DNA from: Gemmatimonadota bacterium
Lineage (GTDB): Bacteria; Gemmatimonadota; Gemmatimonadetes; Longimicrobiales; Gaopeijiaceae
Reading direction: 5' to 3'
Assembly (NCBI GenBank): GCA_030827315.1
Contig: JAURER010000008.1
Coordinates: forward strand, 33,465 to 97,464
Length of the DNA stretch: 64,000 nt
Each line of letters begins with the position of its first letter. Within the stretch, counting starts at the first letter, position 1. Positions 51,216 through 60,018 of the stretch are shown here, piece by piece. A program made the position numbers and the translations under genes. The notes beneath the pieces were generated by a model, which saw only the letters and a program-made list of their open reading frames with translations, was not told where the DNA came from and did not search any database.

Positions 51216-52633
51216 ACGTCGTCGACGTCCTGGCGCGGTCGTCCGGTCGACCGCACGAGGTCGCCATCGTCGGCCCCGGCGGCGCGTGGAGCTACGCCGA
51301 GCTGGCGGCGAGGGTCGACGCCCGCGCGGCGGAGCTCGGCTCGGGAGCCCCGGGTGCGGCCGGGGCGCGTGAGGGCGGCGGACGGTCGGTCGCGGCCTCG
51401 GTCGTCCCGACGGTCGTCTCTCCGGACGTCGCGTCGATCGTCGAGCTGCTGGCGCTCTGGCGCACGGGCGTCGTTCCCGCGCCGCTGAACGCTCGACTCA
51501 CGACGGCCGAAGAGGCCGGTGCCCGCGCCCGGCTCGCGTCCGGCTCGGTCCCGGCAGGCACCCAGGTCGTGCTCTGGACGTCCGGTACGTCGGGTCGGCC
51601 GCGCGGGATCGCCCTCTCGTGGGCCAACCTCGACGCGATCACGCGCGCCTCCGAAGAGCGCCTGGGCCTGGGTGTCGGCGACGTATGGGTCGCGTCGCTT
51701 TCCCCGGCGCACGTCGGCGGGCTCGTGCTGATCGTGCGCTCGCTGCTCCTCGGCGGCGCGCTCCTCGTGCCGGGGGCGATCGACGCCGCATCGCTCTCGA
51801 AGCTGCTGGACGCTGGGATGGGCGAGACGGGGCGGGGTGCCCTCGTGCCCACGCACGTGTCGCTCGTTCCGACGCAGCTCCACCGCGTGCTCGAGCTTCG
51901 CGGTGCCCGCGGTGCGCCCCCGGGGCTGCGCTGCGCGCTCATCGGCGGGGCCCACGCGCCTGCGTCACTGCTCACGCGCGCGCTGGAGGCGGGGTGGCCC
52001 GTGGCGCTCACGTACGGCGCGACCGAGATGAGCTCTCAGATCGCGACGGCGCCGCCGGATCTGGTGCGCGCGAAGCCCGGCACGGTCGGACCTCCCGTGC
52101 GGGGCGTCGAGGTCGCCGTCTCGCCGGACGGAGAGGTGCTGGCGCGGGGCGGCACGCTCGCCCTCGGGAGCATCGGGGCCGACGTCCCGCCCCTGGCCGA
52201 CGAGCGCGGGTGGTATCACAGTGGTGACCTCGGTCGCATCGACGACGACGGGCACCTGTGGATCACGGGGCGCCGGATCGACCGGATCGTGTCGGGCGGC
52301 GTGACCGTCGACGCGGTGGAGGTGGAAGAGGCGATCCGGACGCACCCGGGCGTCGGGGACGTCTGCGTGGTGGGTCTCCCGGACCCGGAATGGGGGGAGC
52401 GCGTCGGCGCCTGGGTGGAGCCCGCCCCGCTCCTGGGGGACGCCGACGGGTCTCCCGGTGCCCCGGCGACGCCCGACGCGCTCGCGGAGCACCTCCGCGA
52501 GCGCGTCGGAGGCGCGAAGATGCCCCGCGTCTGGCGCGTGTCCCCGGGCCTGCCCCGCAACCCGAACGGCAAGGTGGATCGCGTGGCGGTCCGGTCCGTG
52601 CTCGCCGAAGTGCGGGCGACTCCGACGCTCTGA
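51212..52633 (+). CDS. menE: o-Succinylbenzoate-CoA ligase MenE
   Basis: A 473-residue ANL-family ligase. It activates o-succinylbenzoate with ATP and CoA for MenB. The nucleotide loop is WTSGTSGRPRGIALSW, followed by LTYGATEMSSQIAT, GWYHSGDLGRIDDDG, GRRIDRIVSGGVTVD and the C-terminal catalytic Lys in NPNGKVDR. GTG 51212 overlaps the menA stop; frames starting earlier run across menA. It is the last men gene in the operon; a menC gene should feed it but is not in the window. Confidence 0.9.
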   Translation: MNVVDVLARSSGRPHEVAIVGPGGAWSYAELAARVDARAAELGSGAPGAAGAREGGGRSVAASVVPTVVSPDVASIVELLALWRTGVVPAPLNARLTTAEEAGARARLASGSVPAGTQVVLWTSGTSGRPRGIALSWANLDAITRASEERLGLGVGDVWVASLSPAHVGGLVLIVRSLLLGGALLVPGAIDAASLSKLLDAGMGETGRGALVPTHVSLVPTQLHRVLELRGARGAPPGLRCALIGGAHAPASLLTRALEAGWPVALTYGATEMSSQIATAPPDLVRAKPGTVGPPVRGVEVAVSPDGEVLARGGTLALGSIGADVPPLADERGWYHSGDLGRIDDDGHLWITGRRIDRIVSGGVTVDAVEVEEAIRTHPGVGDVCVVGLPDPEWGERVGAWVEPAPLLGDADGSPGAPATPDALAEHLRERVGGAKMPRVWRVSPGLPRNPNGKVDRVAVRSVLAEVRATPTL

Positions 52634-52689
52634 GATCCGGGCGCCCTGGGAGTGGCGCAGGCGCGCCGCGGCGCGCATGTTCGGCGCCC

Positions 52690-52919
52690 ATGAGCGAACA
52701 CCGACCGACCTGGCACTTCGTGCCCCGCACCCGTGACGGGTGGATCGCGACGACCTCGTTCGTCGTCCTTTTCCTCCTGGCGATGCCTCCGGTCACGCAC
52801 TCGGTGCTGAACCGGGTTGACCCGACCCTCGGCGGATTCCCCTTCTTCTTCGTGGCGCTGCTGGCCGTCTACTGCGCCCTCGTCGGCGTGCTGGTCTGGG
52901 CGCTGCGCCGGGGGTGTGA
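52690..52919 (+). CDS. DUF3311-like symporter small subunit, apparent frameshift
   Basis: A small membrane protein of about 76 residues with two spans (about 20-38 and 48-68) and the DUF3311 marks MPPVTHSVLNRVDPTLGGFPFFF. The reading frame does not stop where a DUF3311 gene should: it runs on to 53385 across the symporter. If one G were added to the G5 run at 52910-52914, the sequence would read Arg-Gly-Val and stop at the TGA of 52917-52919, overlapping GTG 52916 of the symporter. That is a classic coupled start/stop, so I place the gene end there and treat the missing G as a frameshift or a sequence error. DUF3311 proteins pair with sodium:solute symporters. Confidence 0.65.
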
Positions 52920-52921
52920 CC

Positions 52922-54412
52922 ATGGAGGCGTGGGTCGTCGCGACCGGACTCATCTTCGTCTATCTCCTCGCGACCATCGTGCTCGGCGTCGTCGCGAACC
53001 GGAAGATGACGGTCGACATGGAGGACTTCCTCCTGTACGGGCGCAAGGCCGGCTTCATCGTCCTCTACCTGACCGTCGTCGCGACCTTTCACTCGGCTTT
53101 CGCCTTCCTCGGCTCCGGCGGCTTCTTCTACACGCATGGCATCGGCTTCTGGGCGGCAGGGACGTGGACGCTCCTGGTCGGCGCCATCACGTACGTTCTT
53201 GGGCCCCGCATCTGGGCGCTCGGGAAGGCGTTCGGCTACATCACGCCCGCCGACATGCTGGCGGACTTCTACGAGTCCGAGGCGGTCCGGGTCGCCGTCG
53301 CGGTCGTTTCCGTGGTCTTCACCATCCTCTACATCCAGGTCCAGGCGCAGGGACTCGGCTACATCATCAACGTCGCCTCGGGTGACCGGATCTCGTTCGA
53401 GCTGGGAACGCTGATCCTCCTGGTGGTCGCCGCCACGTATCTGATGGCCGGCGGACTCCGGGCGGTCTACTGGACCGACGTCGTTCAGGGAGTCTGGATG
53501 TACCTCGCCGTATGGATCGGGGGCATGTACCTCGCGTACGAGCTCTTCGGCGGGCCGGTGGAGCTCTGGCGGCAGGTCCGCGAGGTGCACCCCGAGCTGC
53601 TGAGCCTGCCCGGCCCCCGCGGCTTTTTCACGCCGGGCATGTGGGTCGGGATGACGATCACCCTGTCCTTCGGCATCGTCTTCCAGCCCCACATGATGAT
53701 CCGCTACTACACCGCGGTGGACTCGAAGACGCTCAAGCTGCTCGGCGCCACCACGCCGATCTACCTGATGACCCTCTACATCCCGGCCGCGCTCGTGGGG
53801 CTGGGCGGTGCCGTCGCCATGCCGGGGCTCGCGGTGCCGGACACGATCTTCCCCGAGCTCCTCTTCGCGCACGCCCCGCCCGTCCTCACGGGAGTGATCC
53901 TCGCGGGGGCCACCGCCGCGGCGATGTCGACGCTCGACTCGATCCTGCACGCGAACATGAGCGTGCTGACGCGCGACGTGTACCAGCGCTACATCGCGCC
54001 CGAGGCGAGCCAGGGCCATTACGTGTGGGTCGGCCGACTGATTGTGGTCGTCCTCCTCGTGGTCGGGTACTTCCTCTCGGTGCGTACGTTCGATTTCCTC
54101 GTCGTCCTGGTCACGCTCTCGGGCTCCGGCGCGCTCCAGCTCATGCCCGCCATCGTGGGCGTCTGCTTCCCCGGCCCGCGCACCCTGACCCGGGCCGGGA
54201 TCCTGTCCGGTCTCGGCGCCGGGCTGGGGGTCCTCTACGTCACCCTCGTCGTCGTGCCCCATCCTCTCGGCATGCACGGTGGCCTCTGGGCGCTCCTCGT
54301 GAACACCGCGCTCGCCGTCGGGGTGTCCACGGTCACGGCGCCTCCGAGCGAGGCGACGCGCGCGCGCATTCACGGCGAGGTCGAGCGGGAGGTGTACGGC
54401 TCGGCCTCGTGA
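52922..54412 (+). CDS. Sodium:solute symporter (SSS family)
   Basis: A 496-residue, thirteen-span protein of the SSS family. DFLLYGRKAGFIVLYLTVVATFHSAFAFLGSGGFFY is the TM2 sodium region, GPRIWALGKAFGYITPADML follows, and ILAGATAAAMSTLDSILHANMSVLTRDVYQRY is the TM8 motif with the sodium-binding Ser/Thr. I used ATG 52922; GTG 52916 adds two residues and would overlap the small-subunit stop. The substrate is unknown; the DUF3311 partner points to amino-acid, monocarboxylate or similar uptake. It precedes the cyanophycinase by 44 bases. Confidence 0.9.
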   Translation: MEAWVVATGLIFVYLLATIVLGVVANRKMTVDMEDFLLYGRKAGFIVLYLTVVATFHSAFAFLGSGGFFYTHGIGFWAAGTWTLLVGAITYVLGPRIWALGKAFGYITPADMLADFYESEAVRVAVAVVSVVFTILYIQVQAQGLGYIINVASGDRISFELGTLILLVVAATYLMAGGLRAVYWTDVVQGVWMYLAVWIGGMYLAYELFGGPVELWRQVREVHPELLSLPGPRGFFTPGMWVGMTITLSFGIVFQPHMMIRYYTAVDSKTLKLLGATTPIYLMTLYIPAALVGLGGAVAMPGLAVPDTIFPELLFAHAPPVLTGVILAGATAAAMSTLDSILHANMSVLTRDVYQRYIAPEASQGHYVWVGRLIVVVLLVVGYFLSVRTFDFLVVLVTLSGSGALQLMPAIVGVCFPGPRTLTRAGILSGLGAGLGVLYVTLVVVPHPLGMHGGLWALLVNTALAVGVSTVTAPPSEATRARIHGEVEREVYGSAS

Positions 54413-54456
54413 GTTCCGGCTTCGACCACACCCCAGCTTCGCACGGAGAGCCTGTC

Positions 54457-55410
54457 ATGACGCACGCTGCCCCGCACTCCGGTTCGGGACCTCGCCCCGC
54501 CCGCCCCTCGACCCGAATCATCCTGCGTTTCGCGGGCGCGCTCGCCCTCCTGGCTGCGACGTTCGCACCGGCTGGTGCCCAGGAGCTCCTGCCGGCGCCC
54601 CCGCAGGTTGGCCCGGAGCGCGGCGCGCTCGTGGTGGTGGGCGGCGCGATGCGCTCTCCCGAGATCTACCAGCGCTTCATCGAACTCGCCGGCGGGCCCG
54701 ATGCGCACATCGTGCTGGTTCCCACGGCGGGCGGTGCCGAGGAGTACGACGAGTTCTATCAGGGCATGAACGCATGGCGTGCCAACGGCGCCCGCAATCT
54801 GACGATCCTGCACACGACGGACCCGGCGGTCGCGGACACCGACGCCTTCGTGGAGCCCCTGCGGACGGCCGGAGGTGTCTTCTTCTTCGGTGGCAGGCAG
54901 TGGCGCCTGGTTGACGCGTACGGGGGGACGAAGGCCGAGACGGCGTTTCGGGAGGTGCTGGAGCGCGGCGGCGTCATCGGCGGGTCGTCCGCGGGCGCGT
55001 CGATTCAGGGCTCGTACCTGGTGCGGGGCGACACGCGCTCGAACACGGTCATGATGGGCGACCACGAGCGTGGCTTCGGCTACCTGCGCAACGTGGGCAT
55101 CGACCAGCACGTGCTCCGTCGAAATCGGCACTTCGACATGATCGAGGTCGTGAAGGCGCGCCCCGAGCTTCTGGGCATCGGGCTCGACGAGGACACCGCG
55201 ATCATCGTGCAGGGAGACCGTTTTCAGGTTCTCGGTTCGTCGTACGCGATCATCTACGACAACCAGTCGACGACGACGAGCGGGGGAGAGTTCTACTTTC
55301 TCGCACCCGGAGACCGGTATGATCTTGCCACCCGCGCGCCCATGCGGCCCGCGACCACGACGGGCCCCGTCGAGGGTGTCGTGAAGAAGCCGTGGGGCGG
55401 CGGCCGATGA
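54457..55410 (+). CDS. Exported cyanophycinase-like serine peptidase (S51)
   Basis: A 317-residue protein with a signal peptide (to about APAGAQ, residue 42). The nucleophile Ser178 lies in GGSSAGASIQG, and GGVFFFGGRQWRLVDAYGG, LVPTAGGAEEYDEFY and GIGLDEDTAII are the surrounding family blocks. Cyanophycinases split multi-Arg-poly-Asp into beta-Asp-Arg dipeptides; exported forms digest the polymer outside the cell. ATG 54457 has GGAG upstream. No cyanophycin synthetase or isoaspartyl dipeptidase is in the window, so it would scavenge polymer made by others. It overlaps the DUF1684 gene by four bases. Confidence 0.87.
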   Translation: MTHAAPHSGSGPRPARPSTRIILRFAGALALLAATFAPAGAQELLPAPPQVGPERGALVVVGGAMRSPEIYQRFIELAGGPDAHIVLVPTAGGAEEYDEFYQGMNAWRANGARNLTILHTTDPAVADTDAFVEPLRTAGGVFFFGGRQWRLVDAYGGTKAETAFREVLERGGVIGGSSAGASIQGSYLVRGDTRSNTVMMGDHERGFGYLRNVGIDQHVLRRNRHFDMIEVVKARPELLGIGLDEDTAIIVQGDRFQVLGSSYAIIYDNQSTTTSGGEFYFLAPGDRYDLATRAPMRPATTTGPVEGVVKKPWGGGR

Positions 55411-56417
55411 CGCCGGCTCCGCTCGGGGAAGTCCGGGCGTCGACGCTCCGATTCGCATCGGTCGCCGCCGGTACCCGGATCGCCGCCATGCTGGCGATGA
55501 CGGCCTGCGCCGCCCCCCCCGACGCGATCCCGGTCGACGCCGAGGCGCATCGCGCCGGAGTCCAGCGCTTCCACGACGCGCGGGTGGCGGAGCTCGCGGC
55601 GCCGGACTCGTGGCTCTCGCTCATCGGCCTGTTCTGGCTCCAGGAGGGCGAGATCACGCTCGGCGCCGATTCCGCGAGCGACGTCGTGCTCCCGGGTGAC
55701 AAGGCGCCCCCTCGGCTCGGCAGGGTGGTGCGCTCAGGCAGCGAGGTTCGCTTCGTCGCCGAGCCCGGCGTGCGCGTTACCAGCGGTGTCGACTCGACGC
55801 TCGCGCTGTCGGCGGGGTCGGGTGCGTTTCCGCCGGACGTCTCGGGCGACCCGGTGATCAACGACGAGGCCCTCGGTTCCGCCGGCCCGGGAAAGTCGAT
55901 CGTGCACCGGCACGGCCCCCTCAACTGGGTCCTCATGACGTCAGGCGACGAGATGGCGCTGCGCGTCCGGGACAACGAGAGCCCGAACTACGACCGCTTC
56001 CACGGCATCGACCGCTACCCGATCTCGACGGAGTGGCGCGTGACGGCACGGTGGGTGCCGCAGGAAAAGGGCATCCTGGTGCCCGACGTCGTCGGGCGCG
56101 CGTCCGAGGCCGTCTCCCCCGCGTTCCTCGAATTCTGGATCGGAGGCGAACGCCACACGCTCGATGTGACGGGAGCGCCGGGCGCGGAGCGGTACATGAT
56201 GGTGTTCGCCGACGCGACGAGCGGGCGGGGCACCTACGGCGCCGGCCGGTACGTCTGGTTCGACGCGCCCGACGAACAGGGGCGGGTCGTACTGGATTTC
56301 AACATGGCGTACAATCCGCCCTGCGTCTGGACGGGGTACGCGGTCTGTCCCCTGCCGTCGCGCGACAACCGGCTCGCCGTCGCCGTCGAGGCGGGCGAGA
56401 AGGACTGGACGCACTGA
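55407..56417 (+). CDS. DUF1684 lipoprotein
   Basis: A 336-residue protein with a signal ending in MTACAAPP, a lipoprotein. DUF1684 marks: APDSWLSLIGLFWLQEGE near residue 68, NYDRFHGIDRYPISTEWRVTARWV, GTYGAGRYVWFD, VVLDFNMAYNPPCVWTGYAVCPLP (with the NPPC motif), and NRLAVAVEAGEKDW near the end. DUF1684 is found in many phyla without a known reaction; the paired Cys suggests metal or redox binding. It overlaps the cyanophycinase gene by four bases (ATGA), so the two are probably made together. Confidence 0.88.
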   Translation: MTPAPLGEVRASTLRFASVAAGTRIAAMLAMTACAAPPDAIPVDAEAHRAGVQRFHDARVAELAAPDSWLSLIGLFWLQEGEITLGADSASDVVLPGDKAPPRLGRVVRSGSEVRFVAEPGVRVTSGVDSTLALSAGSGAFPPDVSGDPVINDEALGSAGPGKSIVHRHGPLNWVLMTSGDEMALRVRDNESPNYDRFHGIDRYPISTEWRVTARWVPQEKGILVPDVVGRASEAVSPAFLEFWIGGERHTLDVTGAPGAERYMMVFADATSGRGTYGAGRYVWFDAPDEQGRVVLDFNMAYNPPCVWTGYAVCPLPSRDNRLAVAVEAGEKDWTH

Positions 56418-56522
56418 CTGCGCGCAGGCGTCTCGGGCACCCCGGGCGAGCTTCCTCTCGCGCGAAGCGGTTCGAACACAGATAATCGGGCGTCCGCGCC
56501 GACCCCCTCGCCCACGCCTTCC

Positions 56523-56834
56523 ATGGCCGACGCCCGCTCCCGTCCCTCCGTCACCGACCCCGCGACCGTCGCGCGGCACGCCGAGTACTGGCGGCGAAAC
56601 CTGCGTTACCTGTGGGCGCTCACCGCCGTGTGGTTCCTCGTGTCGTACGGGTGCGGGATCATCTTCGCCGACGCGCTGAACGCCTACCGGCTTCCGGGAA
56701 CCGGCCTCCCGCTGGGCTTCTGGTTCGCCCAGCAGGGGGCGATCTACGTCTTCGTGATCCTCATCTTCGTCTACGTCTGGCTGATGAACCGCTTGGACCG
56801 CGAGTTCGAGGTGGACGAGGGGGGTGAGGCATGA
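56523..56834 (+). CDS. DUF4212 small subunit of a sodium symporter
   Basis: A 103-residue protein with two spans (about 35-53 and 68-90). The family landmarks are EYWRRNLRYLWALTAVWFLVSYGCGIIFAD, LPLGFWFAQQGAIYVFVILIF and YVWLMNRLDREF. DUF4212 proteins are the small partner of VC_2705-type sodium:solute symporters. A TAAT-containing patch at 56481-56486 may mark its promoter. It overlaps the symporter gene by four bases (ATGA). Confidence 0.93.
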   Translation: MADARSRPSVTDPATVARHAEYWRRNLRYLWALTAVWFLVSYGCGIIFADALNAYRLPGTGLPLGFWFAQQGAIYVFVILIFVYVWLMNRLDREFEVDEGGEA

Positions 56835-58534
56835 CCGTCCAGGCCTGGACCTTCCTGCTCGTCGCGGCCTCGTTCGCGCTCTACATCGGGATCGCCATCT
56901 GGTCGCGGGCGTCGTCGACCAAGGACTTCTACGTCGCAGGCACGGGGGTCTCACCACTGGCCAACGGGATGGCCACCGCCGCCGACTGGATGAGCGCGGC
57001 ATCGTTCATCTCCATGGCCGGACTCATTTCCTTCATGGGGTACGACGGCTCGGTCTATCTGCTCGGCTGGACGGGCGGCTACGTCCTGCTGGCGCTCATG
57101 CTCGCGCCGTACCTGCGCAAGTACGGGGCCTTCACCGTGCCGGACTTCGTGGGGGACCGGTACTACTCCAGGTTCGCGCGAATCGTCGCGGTGGTCTGCG
57201 CCATCTTCGTCTCGTTCACCTACGTGGCCGGGCAGATGCGTGGCGTGGGGATCGTCTTCGGACGCTTCCTGGAGGTCGACGTCAACGTGGGCGTCGGCAT
57301 CGGCATGGCCATCGTCTTCTTCTACGCCGTGCTTGGCGGCATGAAGGGGATCACGTACACGCAGGTGGCGCAGTACTGCGTGCTGATCTTCGCGTACCTA
57401 GTGCCGGCCATCTTTCTTTCCATCCTCATCACTGGCAATCCCGTCCCGCAGCTCGGCTTCGGAGGCGTGGAACAGGCGTCCGGGATCCCCCTGCTGGAGC
57501 GGATCGAGGGACTGCATCGTGAACTCGGGTTCGCCTCGTACACGAACGGCACCAAGTCCACCCTCGACGTCTTCTTCATCACGGCGGCGCTCATGGTCGG
57601 GACCGCCGGCCTGCCGCACGTGATCATCCGCTTCTACACGGTGCCGCGCGTGCGCGACGCGCGCATCTCGGTCGGGTGGGCTCTCCTCTTCATTTCGCTC
57701 CTCTACACGACCGCTCCGGCCGTGGCCGTCTTCGCTCGCGCGAATCTCATCAACAGCGTGCAGGACGTCCCGTACGAGCAGGTGCCCGAGTGGTTCACGA
57801 ACTGGGAGGCCACGGGACTGGTTCGCTTCGACGACGCCAACGGTGACGGCCGGATCCAGTACGTGGGCCCGGAGTCGTCGATGACGAACGAGCTGACGGT
57901 GGACCGCGACATCATGGTTCTGGCCAATCCGGAGATCGCGAATCTGCCGGGGTGGGTGATCGGGCTCGTGGCAGCGGGCGGTCTGGCCGCCGCGCTCTCG
58001 ACGGCCGCGGGGCTCCTGCTCGTGATCTCGTCGGCCGTGAGTCATGACCTGCTGAAGCGGAGCTTCAGGCCGGACATCACGGAGAAGCAGGAACTCCTGG
58101 CCGCGCGTGCGGCCGCGGGCGTCGCCGTCGTGATCGCCGGTTACTTCGGGATGAACCCGCCGGGCTTCGTGGCGCAGGTCGTCGCGTTCGCCTTCGGGCT
58201 CGCCGCGTCGTCGTTCTTCCCGGCGATCATTTTGGGGATCTTCTCGAAGCGCACGTCACGCGAGGGGGCGATCCTCGGGATGATCCTGGGGATCACCTTC
58301 ACCGCCGGCTACATCGTCTACTTCAACTTCGTGCGCCCCGAGCTGAACAATGCCGGGCACTGGTGGTTCGGGATCAGCCCGGAGGGGATCGGCACGCTGG
58401 GGATGTTGCTCAACTTCGCGGTCACGACGGTCGTGTCGTATCTGACGCCCCCGCCGCCTCCGCAGGTGCAGGTCCTCGTCGACCTGATCCGGGTTCCGCG
58501 CGGAGCGGGGCAGGCCCACGAGCTGAGCATCTGA
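56831..58534 (+). CDS. Sodium:solute symporter, VC_2705/ActP-like
   Basis: A 567-residue, thirteen-span SSS protein. It has FYVAGTGVSPLANGMATAADWMSAASFISMAGLI (TM2 sodium site), AGGLAAALSTAAGLLLVISSAVSHDLLK (TM8), FGLAASSFFPAIILGIFSKR, and the 80-residue soluble insert (about 310-370) typical of the VC_2705 family. That family, with its DUF4212 partner, is related to acetate permease ActP, so short carboxylates are likely substrates. It is the second symporter in 6 kb, with a different small partner. Confidence 0.92.
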   Translation: MTVQAWTFLLVAASFALYIGIAIWSRASSTKDFYVAGTGVSPLANGMATAADWMSAASFISMAGLISFMGYDGSVYLLGWTGGYVLLALMLAPYLRKYGAFTVPDFVGDRYYSRFARIVAVVCAIFVSFTYVAGQMRGVGIVFGRFLEVDVNVGVGIGMAIVFFYAVLGGMKGITYTQVAQYCVLIFAYLVPAIFLSILITGNPVPQLGFGGVEQASGIPLLERIEGLHRELGFASYTNGTKSTLDVFFITAALMVGTAGLPHVIIRFYTVPRVRDARISVGWALLFISLLYTTAPAVAVFARANLINSVQDVPYEQVPEWFTNWEATGLVRFDDANGDGRIQYVGPESSMTNELTVDRDIMVLANPEIANLPGWVIGLVAAGGLAAALSTAAGLLLVISSAVSHDLLKRSFRPDITEKQELLAARAAAGVAVVIAGYFGMNPPGFVAQVVAFAFGLAASSFFPAIILGIFSKRTSREGAILGMILGITFTAGYIVYFNFVRPELNNAGHWWFGISPEGIGTLGMLLNFAVTTVVSYLTPPPPPQVQVLVDLIRVPRGAGQAHELSI

Positions 58535-58620
58535 TCCGACGGGGTCCCCGACCACCCGGGGGCCCGCCGGACCGGGGTCCGCACGGCGCCGTCGGGCGCG
58601 CTCGGGCTCAGGGGATGCGG

Positions 58621-59895
58621 TCAGTCGATCGGGCGGCCCGCGACGTAGACCCTCTGCAGGGTGGCCGTCGACCGAATGTCGTCGAGGGGGTCCGCTCCGA
58701 AGACGAGGAAGTCGGCCCACGCGCCGGGCCGCAGCGCGCCGACGTCGTCGCGCCCGATGCAGGCGGCCGCCGCGCTCGTGGCGCTCAAGAGCGCCTGGGC
58801 CGGGGTGAGGCCGGCGTCGACCATCATCCAGAGCTCGAGGTGCTCGAAGTACCCGGGAAAGCGCGCGGCAGGCCCCGAGTCGGTTCCCATCGCAACCGGG
58901 ATGCCCGCATCCGAAAGCGTCTTCAGATTCTCCATCGCCCACTGCAGGGCGACGCGATACCCTGCGGCCGCGGGACTCTCGGCCATGCGCCGCATGAATG
59001 CGGGGTCCGAGGCGCGCGCGAGCTGATCGGGGTGGGCCCGCGCGGTGAAGAAGGGGTCATCGAAGAAGTCGGGTCGATCGGCGTACACGAAGGTGCTCAC
59101 CTCCCGGGTCAGCGTCGGCACGTAGCATACGCCGCTTTCCCGAAGTCGGGCCGTGAACGCCTCGTCGACCGCGGTGTCGCGCACGGAGTGGGCGATCATG
59201 GCGGATCCCATGTCGAGAAGACGGTTCGCGTCCTCCAGGTAGAAAACGTGCGTGGCCACGGGCAGCCCGCGCTCCGCGCCCACCTCCATCACTGCCGCCA
59301 CGGCGTCCCACGGCATCTTCGTGGTCGTGCCGAGGTTGTCGTCGACGCGGAGCTTGAGCCAGTCGACACCGGCGTCGGCGTTCGCCGTCGCGGTGGCCCG
59401 GGCCGCCGCCGGCTCCGAGTCGGCGATCACCGGCCCCGCCGCGAGGAAACGGGCGTGCGGGTCGCCGTCGGAGGCCTGATCGCGGACCGCGAGCACCGTG
59501 GCGTCGTCTCCGAGGCTGTTCACCGTCGTGACGCCGTATGAGGCATAGAGCGCGAGGTCGGACCGAACCCGATCGGCGGGATCCGCCACCGAGTCGTCCG
59601 CCCAAAGCCCGCTCACGTGACCGTGCGCGTTGACGAAGCCCGGGGTCACGTGTCGCCCGGCGAGGTCGACTTCTTCGACGACGTCGACACCGTCGGGGAT
59701 CTCACCATCCGGTACCAGGGCGAGAACCCTGCCGTCCGACACGAGGAGCGTGGTACCCGGGCGGGCGGGCGTGCCCGAGCCGTCCCAGACGGTCGCACCG
59801 GTGTAGGCCGTCGCCACGATCGCGTCGGTCGGCGGTGAGCAGGAGGCCAGGGCGGCCGACACCAGAAGGAGCGAAGACGTGCGGATGGTATGCAT
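58621..59895 (-). CDS. Exported amidohydrolase (imidazolonepropionase-like)
   Basis: A 424-residue lipoprotein (signal ends in LASC, Cys19) of the amidohydrolase 1 group with imidazolonepropionase-like order. Metal ligands: His91 and His93 in NAHGHVSG, Lys181 in DWLKLRVDD, a His in VATHVFY and another in MIAHSVRD, and the Asp of GTDSGP. The substrate is unknown; relatives act on dipeptides or cyclic imides. ATG 59895 has AAGGTGG upstream. It is transcribed away from the DUF1592 gene. Confidence 0.9.
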   Translation of the reverse strand: MHTIRTSSLLLVSAALASCSPPTDAIVATAYTGATVWDGSGTPARPGTTLLVSDGRVLALVPDGEIPDGVDVVEEVDLAGRHVTPGFVNAHGHVSGLWADDSVADPADRVRSDLALYASYGVTTVNSLGDDATVLAVRDQASDGDPHARFLAAGPVIADSEPAAARATATANADAGVDWLKLRVDDNLGTTTKMPWDAVAAVMEVGAERGLPVATHVFYLEDANRLLDMGSAMIAHSVRDTAVDEAFTARLRESGVCYVPTLTREVSTFVYADRPDFFDDPFFTARAHPDQLARASDPAFMRRMAESPAAAGYRVALQWAMENLKTLSDAGIPVAMGTDSGPAARFPGYFEHLELWMMVDAGLTPAQALLSATSAAAACIGRDDVGALRPGAWADFLVFGADPLDDIRSTATLQRVYVAGRPID

Positions 59896-60018
59896 GCGCC
59901 ACCTTAACCTGCCGCGAGCCGCGGGCAAGGGCCGGCCCTCCTCCGGCCGCTGGTTCGCCACCCGCGAACCGCGTAGTATGGTGCGCGACTCCCTGCAGGC
60001 CGCTCCGGGAAGACACCA

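Noticed and set aside
52920..53385. Extension of the DUF3311 frame across the symporter gene
   Set aside because: After 52919 the translation becomes Arg/His-rich nonsense in the wrong frame of a well-supported symporter. A one-base shift explains it better.
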